Source: Nocardia vinacea (GTDB lineage Bacteria; Actinomycetota; Actinomycetes; Mycobacteriales; Mycobacteriaceae). Taken from it: a stretch of 64,000 bases of DNA. The notes beneath the pieces are model-generated. The model searched no databases and was not told the DNA's origin. It worked only from the letters and a program-made list of their open reading frames with translations. The DNA is taken from the NCBI RefSeq assembly GCF_035920345.1, contig NZ_CP109149.1, forward strand, positions 3,472,001 to 3,536,000, written 5' to 3'. Position 1 is the stretch's first letter; each line of letters begins with the position of its first letter. This document shows positions 38,741 to 47,261 of this stretch, piece after piece. Made by a program: the position numbers and the translations under genes.

Positions 38741-38965
38741 ATGCGGAAATCCCTCGCGCCGATCCTCACCGCCTGTGCCGTCGCGCTCGCCCCGATGGCG
38801 ACCGCTTCCGCGGACACACAGGCACCACAGCCCGCGTCGGTGCGCACCGACACCGATGTGCTGCGACAGCTGGTTCGGCTGCTCGACACCGGATCGGTCA
38901 CCATCTGCCCCGGACAGGCCATGGGCAGCTTCGGCTGCTCGTGCCCGCCGGGGATCTGCCTCTGA
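38741..38965 (+). CDS. small secreted Cys-rich peptide
   Basis: 74 residues: a clear signal peptide (RK at the start, hydrophobic core, TASA cleavage at about residue 24) and a mature part of about 50 residues that ends in a four-cysteine tail (CPGQAMGSFGCSCPPGICL). GAAAGAGG lies upstream of the ATG. No family recognised. It lies between hrpA and nrdR and converges with nrdR. Confidence 0.6.
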   Translation: MRKSLAPILTACAVALAPMATASADTQAPQPASVRTDTDVLRQLVRLLDTGSVTICPGQAMGSFGCSCPPGICL

Positions 38966-38973
38966 CCACCGGA

Positions 38974-39450
38974 TCAGTCGGCGGCGGCGGCGACCGTCGC
39001 TTCCTCGCGATGCTTGCGCAGGTCGGCGATTTCGCGTTCGAAATCGTCGGCGGAGGTAAAGGAGCGGTAGACCGAGGCGAAACGCAGGTAGGCCACCTCG
39101 TCCAGATCGCGCAGCGGGCCGAGGATTGCCAGGCCGACCTCGTGGCTGGGCACCTCGGGCGAACCCGTGGCGCGCACCGCGTCCTCCACCTGCTGGGCCA
39201 GCATGTTCAGGGCGTCTTCGGCGACCTCGCGGCCCTGGCAGGCGCGACGAACACCACGGATCACCTTCTCCCGGGAGAACGGTTCGGTGACGCCGCTGCG
39301 CTTGACCACGGATAGGATCGCGGTCTCGACGGTGGTGAATCGTCTCCCACACTGCGGGCAGGAACGCCGGCGGCGGATGGCCGCGCCTTCCTCGGCCTCA
39401 CGCGAGTCGACGACCCGCGAGTCGGGGTGTCGGCAGTAGGGGCAATGCAT
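38974..39450 (-). CDS. nrdR: transcriptional repressor NrdR
   Basis: 158 residues. The N-terminal zinc ribbon has Cys3, Cys6, Cys31 and Cys34 (MHCPYC ... SCPQCGRRF), and the ATP-cone follows ([20 protein letters not shown]). NrdR senses ATP/dATP and represses ribonucleotide reductase genes. AAGGAT precedes ATG 39450; a longer frame to 39525 is not needed. Its closeness to lexA (2.2 kb) is the usual order in this group of bacteria. Confidence 0.95.
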   Translation of the reverse strand: MHCPYCRHPDSRVVDSREAEEGAAIRRRRSCPQCGRRFTTVETAILSVVKRSGVTEPFSREKVIRGVRRACQGREVAEDALNMLAQQVEDAVRATGSPEVPSHEVGLAILGPLRDLDEVAYLRFASVYRSFTSADDFEREIADLRKHREEATVAAAAD

Positions 39451-39625
39451 CCGAGAGATCCTTCGTCGATGCGCGCGCCCGCGTCCGAATCGGCTCCGGT
39501 TCGCCAGTCCCGATCCGGCGAGCACGTGTACAGGGGTCTAGACCGATACGTCGATATCAGGTCCAGGATACCCGGGAGGGGTCACCAACCGTCTCACACG
39601 TCCCAACTACCCCGTCGACCGATGC

Positions 39626-40879
39626 TCAGCCGAGTTGCCACTGCGTCGTCAGATCGGCGATCAGATCCGGAATGCGCGCGATCATCCGGCCGTGCGCGAG
39701 CTTGCTCCAGAACGATTCACCCAGCACCACCTCGGCGAATGGCCGGTTGCTCTCCATATCGATGTGGCGCAGCACCAGATCGCGGGTGATGTAGGCCCAG
39801 CGGGTATCGCGGTCGGCCCAGTTGAAGTCCGGCAGCGGTGTGCGCAGCGAGACGGTGCGTCCCGCGATATCCGCGCTGACGGTGGCGGGCGCGAAAACAC
39901 CGGGTGCGCGCACGCCGGGGACTGCGGGCTTGCCGGCCACCGTGCTCACATAGGTCATGACCCGGCCCATCGCGCCGCGGCCCGCCGAGGTGGCATCCCA
40001 TTGGTCGGCGATGACACGGTTCTGCTCACGATCGGTCATCCGGATGAGCGCGTCCACATATCCGTCGCGGGTATTCGAATCGATCGACTGCCAGGCGGTG
40101 CGGATATCGGCATCGATCACCCCGGCCGCATACATTTCGTCGATTCCGGCCATCCCCAGTGCGGCATACGCCTCGTGCATCGGGACCAGATCGGTGAAGA
40201 TGTGCTTCTGCATGATCATCAGCCGGGTCTGGTACCAAGCGACATCCTCGACGCTCAGCCGCGAACCCTCGGTGGCGAGCAGCCGGATATCGGCGGGCAA
40301 CCCGGCCACCAATTCCGGTGGGGTGCCGCGCAACAGGTCGGCGACCGCGTCGCCGAGTTGATGGATGCCCGGTACGTCGAGCACCAGCCCGACATCGCTG
40401 AGGTCGAAGAACCCCGATGCGAAGGAGCCGCCCGCAATTCCGGCAAGGCCCGCCCACCAGTACTCCTGATGCTGGTTCGCCAGCCGGAAGTAGTTGACGT
40501 ACACCTGGCAGAAGGTGCGCTGGTTGGCACGCACGCCGAGCGCCGGATCCCAGGCCGCGAGGTCGATATCGGCATTGCGGGTCGAGACCACCAGCCAATA
40601 CTGGTGCAGCAGTGTGGCATAGCGGCTCGGCGCCACCCCAGCGGCCCTGGCCTGGTCGAGCGCCACACGCAACGTCGACTCGTCCAGCGGTAGTGCGGGA
40701 TTCAGACCACCGCCGCCTGCCCCGTCTCCGTTGAGCGCGGGTAAATCCAGGTACGCCTCGTATGCGGGTGCCGCCTGTGCGGCCGGAATCATGGTGAGCC
40801 CGAAGATAAGACAGGCCAGCAGCCCGGCGATCCGGGCGAGCAGACGGACGGCGAGTGCGGCGGTGGAGCGATGCGTCAT
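39626..40879 (-). CDS. secreted protein, DUF2515-like
   Basis: 417 residues with a signal peptide (about 1-36, ending AQAA). The central NQRTFCQVYVNYFRLANQHQEYWWAGLAGIAGG stretch resembles DUF2515, in which an NRT...Y motif is followed by a helix; the match is from memory and weak. The rest is helical with many Trp and Asp residues. Function unknown. Confidence 0.5.
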   Translation of the reverse strand: MTHRSTAALAVRLLARIAGLLACLIFGLTMIPAAQAAPAYEAYLDLPALNGDGAGGGGLNPALPLDESTLRVALDQARAAGVAPSRYATLLHQYWLVVSTRNADIDLAAWDPALGVRANQRTFCQVYVNYFRLANQHQEYWWAGLAGIAGGSFASGFFDLSDVGLVLDVPGIHQLGDAVADLLRGTPPELVAGLPADIRLLATEGSRLSVEDVAWYQTRLMIMQKHIFTDLVPMHEAYAALGMAGIDEMYAAGVIDADIRTAWQSIDSNTRDGYVDALIRMTDREQNRVIADQWDATSAGRGAMGRVMTYVSTVAGKPAVPGVRAPGVFAPATVSADIAGRTVSLRTPLPDFNWADRDTRWAYITRDLVLRHIDMESNRPFAEVVLGESFWSKLAHGRMIARIPDLIADLTTQWQLG

Positions 40880-41031
40880 TGCGTGGTGTCCCGAAATCGA
40901 TCGTCGGCAAGAGTTGCCTAGGTCACGTTTTCAGGCACAGTAACAACATGTTCTAGTTTGCAATCGACAATTTCGGCCACGCTTCGTGGCGGATCGACCG
41001 GTCGCCATCCGCCACACCGACTTTCGACGAG

Positions 41032-41472
41032 CTACCGCGGCACACCGACTCCCACGCCGTCCGGAACCGACTGCTGTTCGACCACAGCGGGCACCGTCGT
41101 CGAGGTCTCGCCGCCGAAAGTTCCGGCGCGCCAATGCGCCAACCCGATCAAAGCCGTCACCGCCAGCGCGCTCAGCAGCGCGGACACCGCGAGCACGGCG
41201 AAACCGACCTGCGCCTGTTCGATCCGCTCCATCGGATGCGGCCCCCGCGCCCGACGTAGTGCGGGCGTTCGAACAGGACCGCGGTCGTACAGCACCACCG
41301 CACCGTCGGGCCGAGTGTCGCGCGGACGCCGATCCGTCACGACGCGCGCGGACTCCAGGGCGCGCACGCCACCGCGATGCGGACGCTGCACGCGCGGAAC
41401 GGATTCGAAGCCGAGATCGACGTCGGCCTCGTCCTCGAGGTCGGTGCTCAGGGCGCTGATCGCTGTGCTCAT
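41032..41472 (-). CDS. SOS-linked single-pass membrane protein (Rv2719c position)
   Basis: 146 residues: an Arg-rich cytoplasmic half, one membrane helix (QVGFAVLAVSALLSALAVTALIGLA, about 90-115) and a short external tail. GGAGG precedes ATG 41472. It is divergent from lexA with LexA-box-like sites between, exactly where mycobacteria have the damage-inducible cell-wall/division protein Rv2719c, but the LysM domain of that protein is missing from this frame. A role in SOS division arrest is inference. Confidence 0.65.
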   Translation of the reverse strand: MSTAISALSTDLEDEADVDLGFESVPRVQRPHRGGVRALESARVVTDRRPRDTRPDGAVVLYDRGPVRTPALRRARGPHPMERIEQAQVGFAVLAVSALLSALAVTALIGLAHWRAGTFGGETSTTVPAVVEQQSVPDGVGVGVPR

Positions 41473-41540
41473 CGGACAAACCTCCGTGAAGGGGTGTTGG
41501 TGGCTGCTCAGGTATGTCACGAGACGATGGGGGTAGCTGT

Positions 41541-41556
41541 TCGATCAAATGTTCGA
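41541..41556. promoter_or_regulatory. LexA box-like site 1
   Basis: TCGATC-AAAT-GTTCGA differs from the actinobacterial SOS box TCGAAC-N4-GTTCGA at one base. It is nearest the divergent membrane-protein gene. Confidence 0.65.
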
Positions 41557-41571
41557 AGAACTTGTGTTCGA
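41556..41571. promoter_or_regulatory. LexA box-like site 2
   Basis: AAGAAC-TTGT-GTTCGA has a perfect right half and four of six in the left half, overlapping site 1 by one base. Confidence 0.4.
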
Positions 41572-41619
41572 TTTCTACCACGCTCAACCGACAAAGTCAG
41601 CAGAAAACGCCGACATGCC

Positions 41620-41635
41620 TCGAACAGATGTTTGA
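41620..41635. promoter_or_regulatory. LexA box upstream of lexA
   Basis: TCGAAC-AGAT-GTTTGA has one mismatch from the SOS-box consensus and lies 63 bases before the lexA start, as expected for autoregulation. Confidence 0.8.
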
Positions 41636-41698
41636 TACATCGGCGTGACCGGACTAGATTCGGTAGACGAAATCAATGGACACAGAAGGGCGGTTGCG

Positions 41699-42409
41699 GT
41701 GAGCCACACAGACGACACGGGCAACGAGAGCGGAGTTGGCAACGACCCGTCCGGTATCGGGGCGGATCTCACCGTGCGTCAGCGCAAAGTTCTGGAGGTC
41801 ATCCGCACCTCGGTGAGCGAGCGCGGCTACCCGCCGAGCATCCGCGAGATCGGCGATGCGGTCGGACTCACCTCCACCTCGTCGGTCGCCCATCAACTGC
41901 GCACCCTCGAGCGCAAGGGCTATCTGCGCCGCGACCCGAATCGCCCACGCGCCGTTGACGTTCGCGGTCTCGACGAGGCGGTGCGCGCGGTGACCAGCCT
42001 GCCCACCACCGAGGATGTCGAGACCGGCAGGCCGGTCCCGACCTTCGTGCCCGTCCTGGGCCGGATCGCCGCCGGTGGCCCGATCCTGGCCGAGCAGGCG
42101 GTGGAGGATGTCTTCCCGCTGCCGCGCGAACTGGTCGGCGACGGATCGCTGTTCCTGCTCAAGGTCGTCGGTGAATCGATGGTCGACGCCGCGATCTGCG
42201 ATGGTGACTGGGTGGTCGTGCGCCAGCAGAATGTCGCCGATAACGGCGATATCGTGGCCGCGATGATCGAGGGCGAGGCGACGGTGAAGACGTTCAAGCG
42301 CACCGGCAAGAATGTCTGGCTCATGCCGCACAATCCGCTGTTCGAACCGATTCCGGGTAATGACGCGCAGATCCTCGGCAAGGTCGTCACGGTCATCCGC
42401 AAGATCTGA
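41699..42409 (+). CDS. lexA: SOS repressor LexA
   Basis: 236 residues. The N-terminal winged helix is (RQRKVLEVI...[25 protein letters not shown]); the self-cleavage bond is Ala125-Gly126 (RIAAGGPIL), with catalytic Ser160 (VVGESMVD) and Lys197 (ATVKTFKR). GTG 41699 follows AGAAGGG and gives the usual length; GTG 41645 is upstream and less likely. It represses DNA-damage genes, including itself and probably the divergent membrane gene. Confidence 0.95.
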   Translation: MSHTDDTGNESGVGNDPSGIGADLTVRQRKVLEVIRTSVSERGYPPSIREIGDAVGLTSTSSVAHQLRTLERKGYLRRDPNRPRAVDVRGLDEAVRAVTSLPTTEDVETGRPVPTFVPVLGRIAAGGPILAEQAVEDVFPLPRELVGDGSLFLLKVVGESMVDAAICDGDWVVVRQQNVADNGDIVAAMIEGEATVKTFKRTGKNVWLMPHNPLFEPIPGNDAQILGKVVTVIRKI

Positions 42410-42436
42410 CCCCAGTTTCGCGTGATCTGGCCCAGC

Positions 42437-44056
42437 TCAGCGCGGCAGCATAGGTTTCCAGAAGTCGGCTCGGTGGTCGGCGGCGTAGGAGTCGATGAGC
42501 CGGTTTCCGCTGGGCCGGAAAGACATGACCAACGGTGCGGCCGGGTCGTAGGCCGGGATCGGTTCGAGACCGGCCGGATCCGGGCGCGCTTCGATGGTGA
42601 ATCGGGTCCAGTACCTTCGCATCTCGGCGGCGAGGCGCTGTTGGTCCGGTGTCTGGACGGCGCCGTAGAGCCAGCCGAGGTCGCGCAGGCTCCACAGTGA
42701 CGCCAATTCGCTGGCGTGATATGCGCCCAGCGGGAAGGTATTCGGCGGGCCGAGCGGCGCCGGGTCGTCGAAGGAGTAGGTGTAGGTGGGCGTGCGCGGT
42801 CCGAGCCCGTCGTATTCGACTACCAGCATGGTGAGGAACCGATCGGTCCAGGCGCGTGACAGTGCGAGTGCGGGCTCCGGATAGGCGGCGACCGGATACG
42901 TCAGTTCGACGCGGTCGAGTTGCTCCGGCGTCAGGTCGGGCATGGCGGCGGACAGTGCGTCGCGGTATCCGGCGGCAGTCAGCGGCCTGCCAAGGGGCAC
43001 ACCGTATTTCATGTACACCCATAGTGACATCTCGTCGTTGTTCGCCCCGACGAGCGTGGGCACATCGGCGAAAGCGCCGTTGCGCACGGCCGCCTGTGGC
43101 CCGGACGGCAGGAACCGGCCCCCGAATACCGTTGCGGTGATGGAATCGTTCACCAGCGTATCGACAGGCAGCGCGCGCAGGCACGCCGCGGTATCGGGTC
43201 CGGCGCACCCGATACGTGCGGCGTACGCGTCACCATCGGCCATCGCCGTCGCGGCGGGCACACCGGGGCTGCACGGTCCGCTCTCCATGATCGCGGCCCG
43301 GAACAGCCCGCGCGAGCTAGGCGCGGCCATCTGGGTGCATACAGAGGTCGCACCGGCCGATTCGCCCGCCAGCGTCACGCGCTCCGGATCACCACCGAAT
43401 GCCGCGATATTGCGCCGCACCCAGCGCAATGCGGCCTGCTGATCCAGATAGCCGTAATTCCCGGCCCCGGCGCCTTCATCGAGCGCAGAGGCGGCGAGGA
43501 AACCGAGCGTGCCGAGCCGGTAGTTGATCGTGACCACGATCAGATCACCGTCCCCGTGCGCGATCAGCGGCTCGGCGCCGTAGACGTCGCCGGAGCCGGT
43601 GACAAAACTGCCGCCGTGGATCCAGACCAGCACCGGTAGCCCACCACCGTCGGCGGGCAGGTTGCGCGGCGTCGAAACATTCAGATACAGACAATCTTCC
43701 GACTTCGTCGGGTTCGCACCGACCACCCCGAAAAAGTCGTTGTCCTGCGGGCAGCTCGGCCCGGCCACGGTGGCATCCCGAACACCGGGCCACGGTGCGG
43801 CCGGAGCCGGGGGCCGCCACCGCAACTCACCTACCGGCGGGGCCGCATAAGGAATGCCCGCGAACAGTCGATGCTCCGCGGCCACGATGCCGCGCAACTC
43901 ACCGGTCTCGACGGTGACGAGATCTGCGGCGACCGGCTCGGCGGGCGCCGGTCCGGCCACACCGATCAGCACGATGACGGCCGCGGGGATAGCGAACCAA
44001 CCCCGAGCTGTGCCGCGAAACCAGCCTCCCGTTGTCACCCGACGATGCTTGCGCAC
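42437..44056 (-). CDS. exported type-B carboxylesterase
   Basis: 539 residues with a twin-Arg-containing charged N-terminus and a hydrophobic segment (about 20-39) for export. Catalytic Ser233 lies in GESAGATS; the HGGS oxyanion hole is at 147-150 and the EDCLYLNVSTP motif at 120-130; a catalytic His is likely in AYHASEL. It hydrolyses esters; natural substrates are unknown. Convergent with lexA. Confidence 0.9.
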   Translation of the reverse strand: MRKHRRVTTGGWFRGTARGWFAIPAAVIVLIGVAGPAPAEPVAADLVTVETGELRGIVAAEHRLFAGIPYAAPPVGELRWRPPAPAAPWPGVRDATVAGPSCPQDNDFFGVVGANPTKSEDCLYLNVSTPRNLPADGGGLPVLVWIHGGSFVTGSGDVYGAEPLIAHGDGDLIVVTINYRLGTLGFLAASALDEGAGAGNYGYLDQQAALRWVRRNIAAFGGDPERVTLAGESAGATSVCTQMAAPSSRGLFRAAIMESGPCSPGVPAATAMADGDAYAARIGCAGPDTAACLRALPVDTLVNDSITATVFGGRFLPSGPQAAVRNGAFADVPTLVGANNDEMSLWVYMKYGVPLGRPLTAAGYRDALSAAMPDLTPEQLDRVELTYPVAAYPEPALALSRAWTDRFLTMLVVEYDGLGPRTPTYTYSFDDPAPLGPPNTFPLGAYHASELASLWSLRDLGWLYGAVQTPDQQRLAAEMRRYWTRFTIEARPDPAGLEPIPAYDPAAPLVMSFRPSGNRLIDSYAADHRADFWKPMLPR

Positions 44057-44123
44057 GCGCCCACGCTAACTACCTGCACCGCCGCAGCGGGCGGCAATTC
44101 CGAAAGTGACCCTTGCCACACGC

Positions 44124-44164
44124 GGTACGTGAGCGTACCGTTGTGTTGGTACGAAGATGTACCA
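44124..44164. promoter_or_regulatory. GGTAC palindrome array before P450 operon
   Basis: GGTACG-TGAG-CGTACC (44124-44139) and TGGTAC-GAAGAT-GTACCA (44147-44164) are two perfect dyads. The second ends 16 bases before the P450 ATG, where bound repressor would block transcription. The TetR protein encoded at the end of the operon is the natural candidate. Confidence 0.65.
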
Positions 44165-44180
44165 CGCTGGGAGGTGCCGT

Positions 44181-45524
44181 ATGACCACGGTGAAATTGCC
44201 CGACGGGCCGACGAGTCCGGCCTTCTTACAGGCCATCGAGGTGATGGCGAGCCGCACCCGCGCATGGCGCAGATTGCACCAGCGGTACGGCTCGGCATTC
44301 ACGGTCTACCTACCGCGCTTCGGGCGGATCGTGGTGCTGTCCGAGCCGGCCGAGGTGAAGGCGCTGTTCACCGCGAGCTCCGACGTGGCCGATAACGTCG
44401 ATATCAATCTCGGGCAGTTCCTGGGTCCCGGCTCACTGTTCGCGCTGCGCGGCGCCGAACATCGTAAGCAGCGAAAATTGCTCACTCCGCCGTTCCACGG
44501 TCGTCGCCTCGCGGTGTACGAGACGCTGATCGAGGAGGAGACGGTGCGCGAGCTGGCCACCTGGCCGCAAGGCCGGGAGTTCGCGACGATGGACTCGATG
44601 ATGCGGATCACCCTGAATGTGATCTTGCGCGCCGTATTCGGCGCCGAGGGCAAGGAATTCGACGAACTGCGCGAGCTGCTGCCCAAACTGGTGCTGGTCG
44701 GATCGGCGCTCGCGGCACTGCCGGTGCCGCAAAGGTTCTTGGGGCGGTACGGTCCATGGGCCCGCTTCGCCGCACACCGCCGCAACTACGACGAGATCGT
44801 CGGCAGGCTCATCGACCGCGCCGCCGCCGATGAGCACCTCGCCGACCGCGACGATGTGCTGGCGATGATGCTGCAGGCCCGCTACGACGACGGCACCGCG
44901 ATGACCCGCAGCGAGATCGCCGACGAACTGCTCACCCTGCTCACTGCCGGTCACGAAACCACGGCGACCACCCTGTCGTGGACCGTCGAGCGGCTGCGCA
45001 GACATCCGGAAGTGTTGCGGCGCTTGGTCGACGAGGTCGACGAAGGCGGTTCGGCACTGCGTGAGGCCACCCTGCTGGAGGTGCAGCGGGTGCGTCCGGT
45101 CATCGACTCGACGGTCCGCAAGATCCGCGCGGAGTCGATGCAGCTGGGTCGGTGGACGCTGCCCGAAGGGCAGAATGTGCTGGTCAGCATTCGGCTCATG
45201 CACGACAACGAGGAGCTGTTCCCGAATGCCCGCGCTTTCGATCCGGATCGTTTCGTCGGTGTCCGGCCGGGGACCTTCAGCTGGATTCCGTTCGGCGGCG
45301 GCGCCCGGCGTTGCATCGGTGCGGCCTTCGCCACTATGGAGATGAATGTCGTATTGCGCACGCTGCTGCGGGATTTCACGCTCGAGCCGACCGACGCGCC
45401 CGATGAGCGCACGCACTTCCGCGGTGTCGCGCTGGTGCCCGCGAAGAAGGGCCGCGCCGTGGTGTACCGCCGCGTGCCCCGGCCCATCACGGCCGAGGCC
45501 AGGGCCGAACAGGTGACGGCATGA
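44181..45524 (+). CDS. cytochrome P450
   Basis: 447 residues. The I-helix AGHETT motif (256-261), the EVQR form of ExxR and the heme loop FGGGARRCIG with Cys378 are intact. GGGAGG precedes ATG 44181; an ATG at 44157 lies inside the operator. First gene of an operon with a hydrolase, an SDR and a Baeyer-Villiger-type monooxygenase, so an oxidative catabolic or lipid-modifying route is likely. No ferredoxin gene is adjacent. Confidence 0.95.
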   Translation: MTTVKLPDGPTSPAFLQAIEVMASRTRAWRRLHQRYGSAFTVYLPRFGRIVVLSEPAEVKALFTASSDVADNVDINLGQFLGPGSLFALRGAEHRKQRKLLTPPFHGRRLAVYETLIEEETVRELATWPQGREFATMDSMMRITLNVILRAVFGAEGKEFDELRELLPKLVLVGSALAALPVPQRFLGRYGPWARFAAHRRNYDEIVGRLIDRAAADEHLADRDDVLAMMLQARYDDGTAMTRSEIADELLTLLTAGHETTATTLSWTVERLRRHPEVLRRLVDEVDEGGSALREATLLEVQRVRPVIDSTVRKIRAESMQLGRWTLPEGQNVLVSIRLMHDNEELFPNARAFDPDRFVGVRPGTFSWIPFGGGARRCIGAAFATMEMNVVLRTLLRDFTLEPTDAPDERTHFRGVALVPAKKGRAVVYRRVPRPITAEARAEQVTA

Positions 45525-46420
45525 GCGAGCATTTCGCCGATGTGGGCCACGGCGTCACCCTCGCCTACGATCGCCTCGGTGACGGCGGCACCCCGTTGCT
45601 GCTCGTCGCCGGACTCGGTCAGCAACTGCACGACTGGCCCGACGGTCTCTGTGAACTGCTCGTCGCGCGCGGCTACGACGTCATCCGCTTCGACAATCGT
45701 GATGTCGGCAGGTCGACGCACTTCGACTTCCCGCCGCCTGGCCCGCTCGATTTCCTGCGAAAGCGTTGGCACACAGCGCAATACGACCTCTCGGATATGG
45801 CCGACGACACGGTTGGTCTGCTCGATGCCTTGGAGCTGAGCTCCGCGCATGTGGTCGGGATGTCGCTCGGCGGGATGATCGCGCAGACGGTCGCCGCCCG
45901 CTATCCGGCCCGGGTCACCTCGCTGACCTCGATCATGTCGACCACGGGTGCGGCACGGGTCGGGCGTCCGGCCCTGTCGACCTGGCGGCTGATGTTCGGC
46001 CGACCGGCCCGCACCCGGATCGAACACATCGACCGCTCGGTGCGCATGTACCGCCACATCTGCTCGCACGGCTATCCGTTCGACGAGCAGGCGGTGCGCG
46101 CCGCTGCGGCGACGACCTGGGACCGCGATCCCCATCCGGCACCGGGCGTCGGCCGTCAACTCGCCGGCATCCTCAAATCCGGTGACCGCACCGCGGAACT
46201 CGCCACCGTCGTCGCCCCGACGCTGATCCTGCACGGTGACCGCGACCTGATGGTGAATCCGACCGGCGGCACCGTCACGGCGAGCGCCATTCCGGGTGCG
46301 CGGCTGCACACCCTGCCCGGCATGGGCCACGACCTGCCCGTCGGCGTCCGGCAGACGCTCACCGACCTCATCGACACCCATATCCGCACCGCCAGGAGCA
46401 CCGATGCCCCGCACCGCTAG
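45521..46420 (+). CDS. alpha/beta hydrolase
   Basis: 299 residues with nucleophile Ser115 (VVGMSLGGM), the DNRDVGRST strand-loop and the C-terminal GMGHDLP histidine. The fold resembles esterases and aclacinomycin methylesterase RdmC-type enzymes. ATGA overlap with the P450 gene. It could hydrolyse the ester formed by the downstream monooxygenase. Confidence 0.88.
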   Translation: MSEHFADVGHGVTLAYDRLGDGGTPLLLVAGLGQQLHDWPDGLCELLVARGYDVIRFDNRDVGRSTHFDFPPPGPLDFLRKRWHTAQYDLSDMADDTVGLLDALELSSAHVVGMSLGGMIAQTVAARYPARVTSLTSIMSTTGAARVGRPALSTWRLMFGRPARTRIEHIDRSVRMYRHICSHGYPFDEQAVRAAAATTWDRDPHPAPGVGRQLAGILKSGDRTAELATVVAPTLILHGDRDLMVNPTGGTVTASAIPGARLHTLPGMGHDLPVGVRQTLTDLIDTHIRTARSTDAPHR

Positions 46421-47261
46421 GCCGCTGTCCGGCCGTCCCGCCATGATCACCGGCGCCGCCTCCGGCATCGGTCGCAGTCTCGCCCAATTGCTTTCGCGCC
46501 GTGGGTCGCCCGTGGCGATCGCCGATATCGACGAGGTCGGCCTGAAGCAGACGGCCGCCACCCTGACCGGTCCGGTGCTCATCCGCGTGCTCGACGTCCG
46601 CGATGCCGCCGACCAACTCGCCTTCGCCGCCGAGGTCGAGGACTGGCTGACCGAACCGTTGGCGGCGGTATTCAACAATGCCGGTGTGGCGGTGAGCTCG
46701 TCGGTACTGGACGCGGTTCCGGAAGACGATGAATGGCTGCGGCAGATCAACTTCGACGGCGTGGTCAATGGCACCCGCGCGTTTCTGCCCATCCTTGTCG
46801 AACAGGACCAGGGCGTCATCGTGAATACCTCCAGCGTATTCGGACTGCTCGGCATGCCGAATCAAAGTGCTTACTGCGCAGCCAAATTCGCGGTGCGTGG
46901 ATTCACCGACGCACTGCGCCAGGAACTTCGGGGCACCGGGGTATCCGCGGTGAATGTGCACCCGGGAGGTATCACCACCAACATCGCGCGCAATGCCCGG
47001 ATGCGCAAAGACCCCGAGGGCCTCGGCCGTTCGCATGAGCAGATGGCGGCGGAGTTCGAGGCGATCACGTTGACCTCGCCGGACAAGGCGGCCGAAATCA
47101 TCTGTCGCGGAGTCGAACGCGGAAAGTCGCGCATTCTGGTCGGGCCGGATGCCTACGTGTTCGACGCACTCGCACGCATAGCGCCGACTCACTACTACGA
47201 CATATTCGCGGTGCTGGAGCGGCAGCTGCGGGCCCGCGCGAAGGCGGGAGTGACGGTATGA
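46404..47261 (+). CDS. SDR-family oxidoreductase (SadH-like)
   Basis: 285 residues with TGAASGIG (16-23), NNAG (91-94), Ser144, Tyr157 and Lys161. AGGAG precedes ATG 46404, which lies inside the end of the hydrolase gene (17-base overlap). Length and C-terminal extension resemble SadH of the mycobacterial mymA operon. It may oxidise an alcohol to the ketone used by the next enzyme. Confidence 0.88.
   Translation: MPRTARPLSGRPAMITGAASGIGRSLAQLLSRRGSPVAIADIDEVGLKQTAATLTGPVLIRVLDVRDAADQLAFAAEVEDWLTEPLAAVFNNAGVAVSSSVLDAVPEDDEWLRQINFDGVVNGTRAFLPILVEQDQGVIVNTSSVFGLLGMPNQSAYCAAKFAVRGFTDALRQELRGTGVSAVNVHPGGITTNIARNARMRKDPEGLGRSHEQMAAEFEAITLTSPDKAAEIICRGVERGKSRILVGPDAYVFDALARIAPTHYYDIFAVLERQLRARAKAGVTV

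Noticed and set aside
38276..39352. Long minus-strand open frame over the hrpA 3' end, peptide gene and nrdR
   Set aside because: It spans three supported genes in shadow frames and has Arg-rich, low-quality composition.
39451..39625. Possible NrdR box in the nrdR upstream region
   Set aside because: Only a ten-base palindrome (GGTCTAGACC, 39535-39544) is present; it does not resemble the AT-rich NrdR box.
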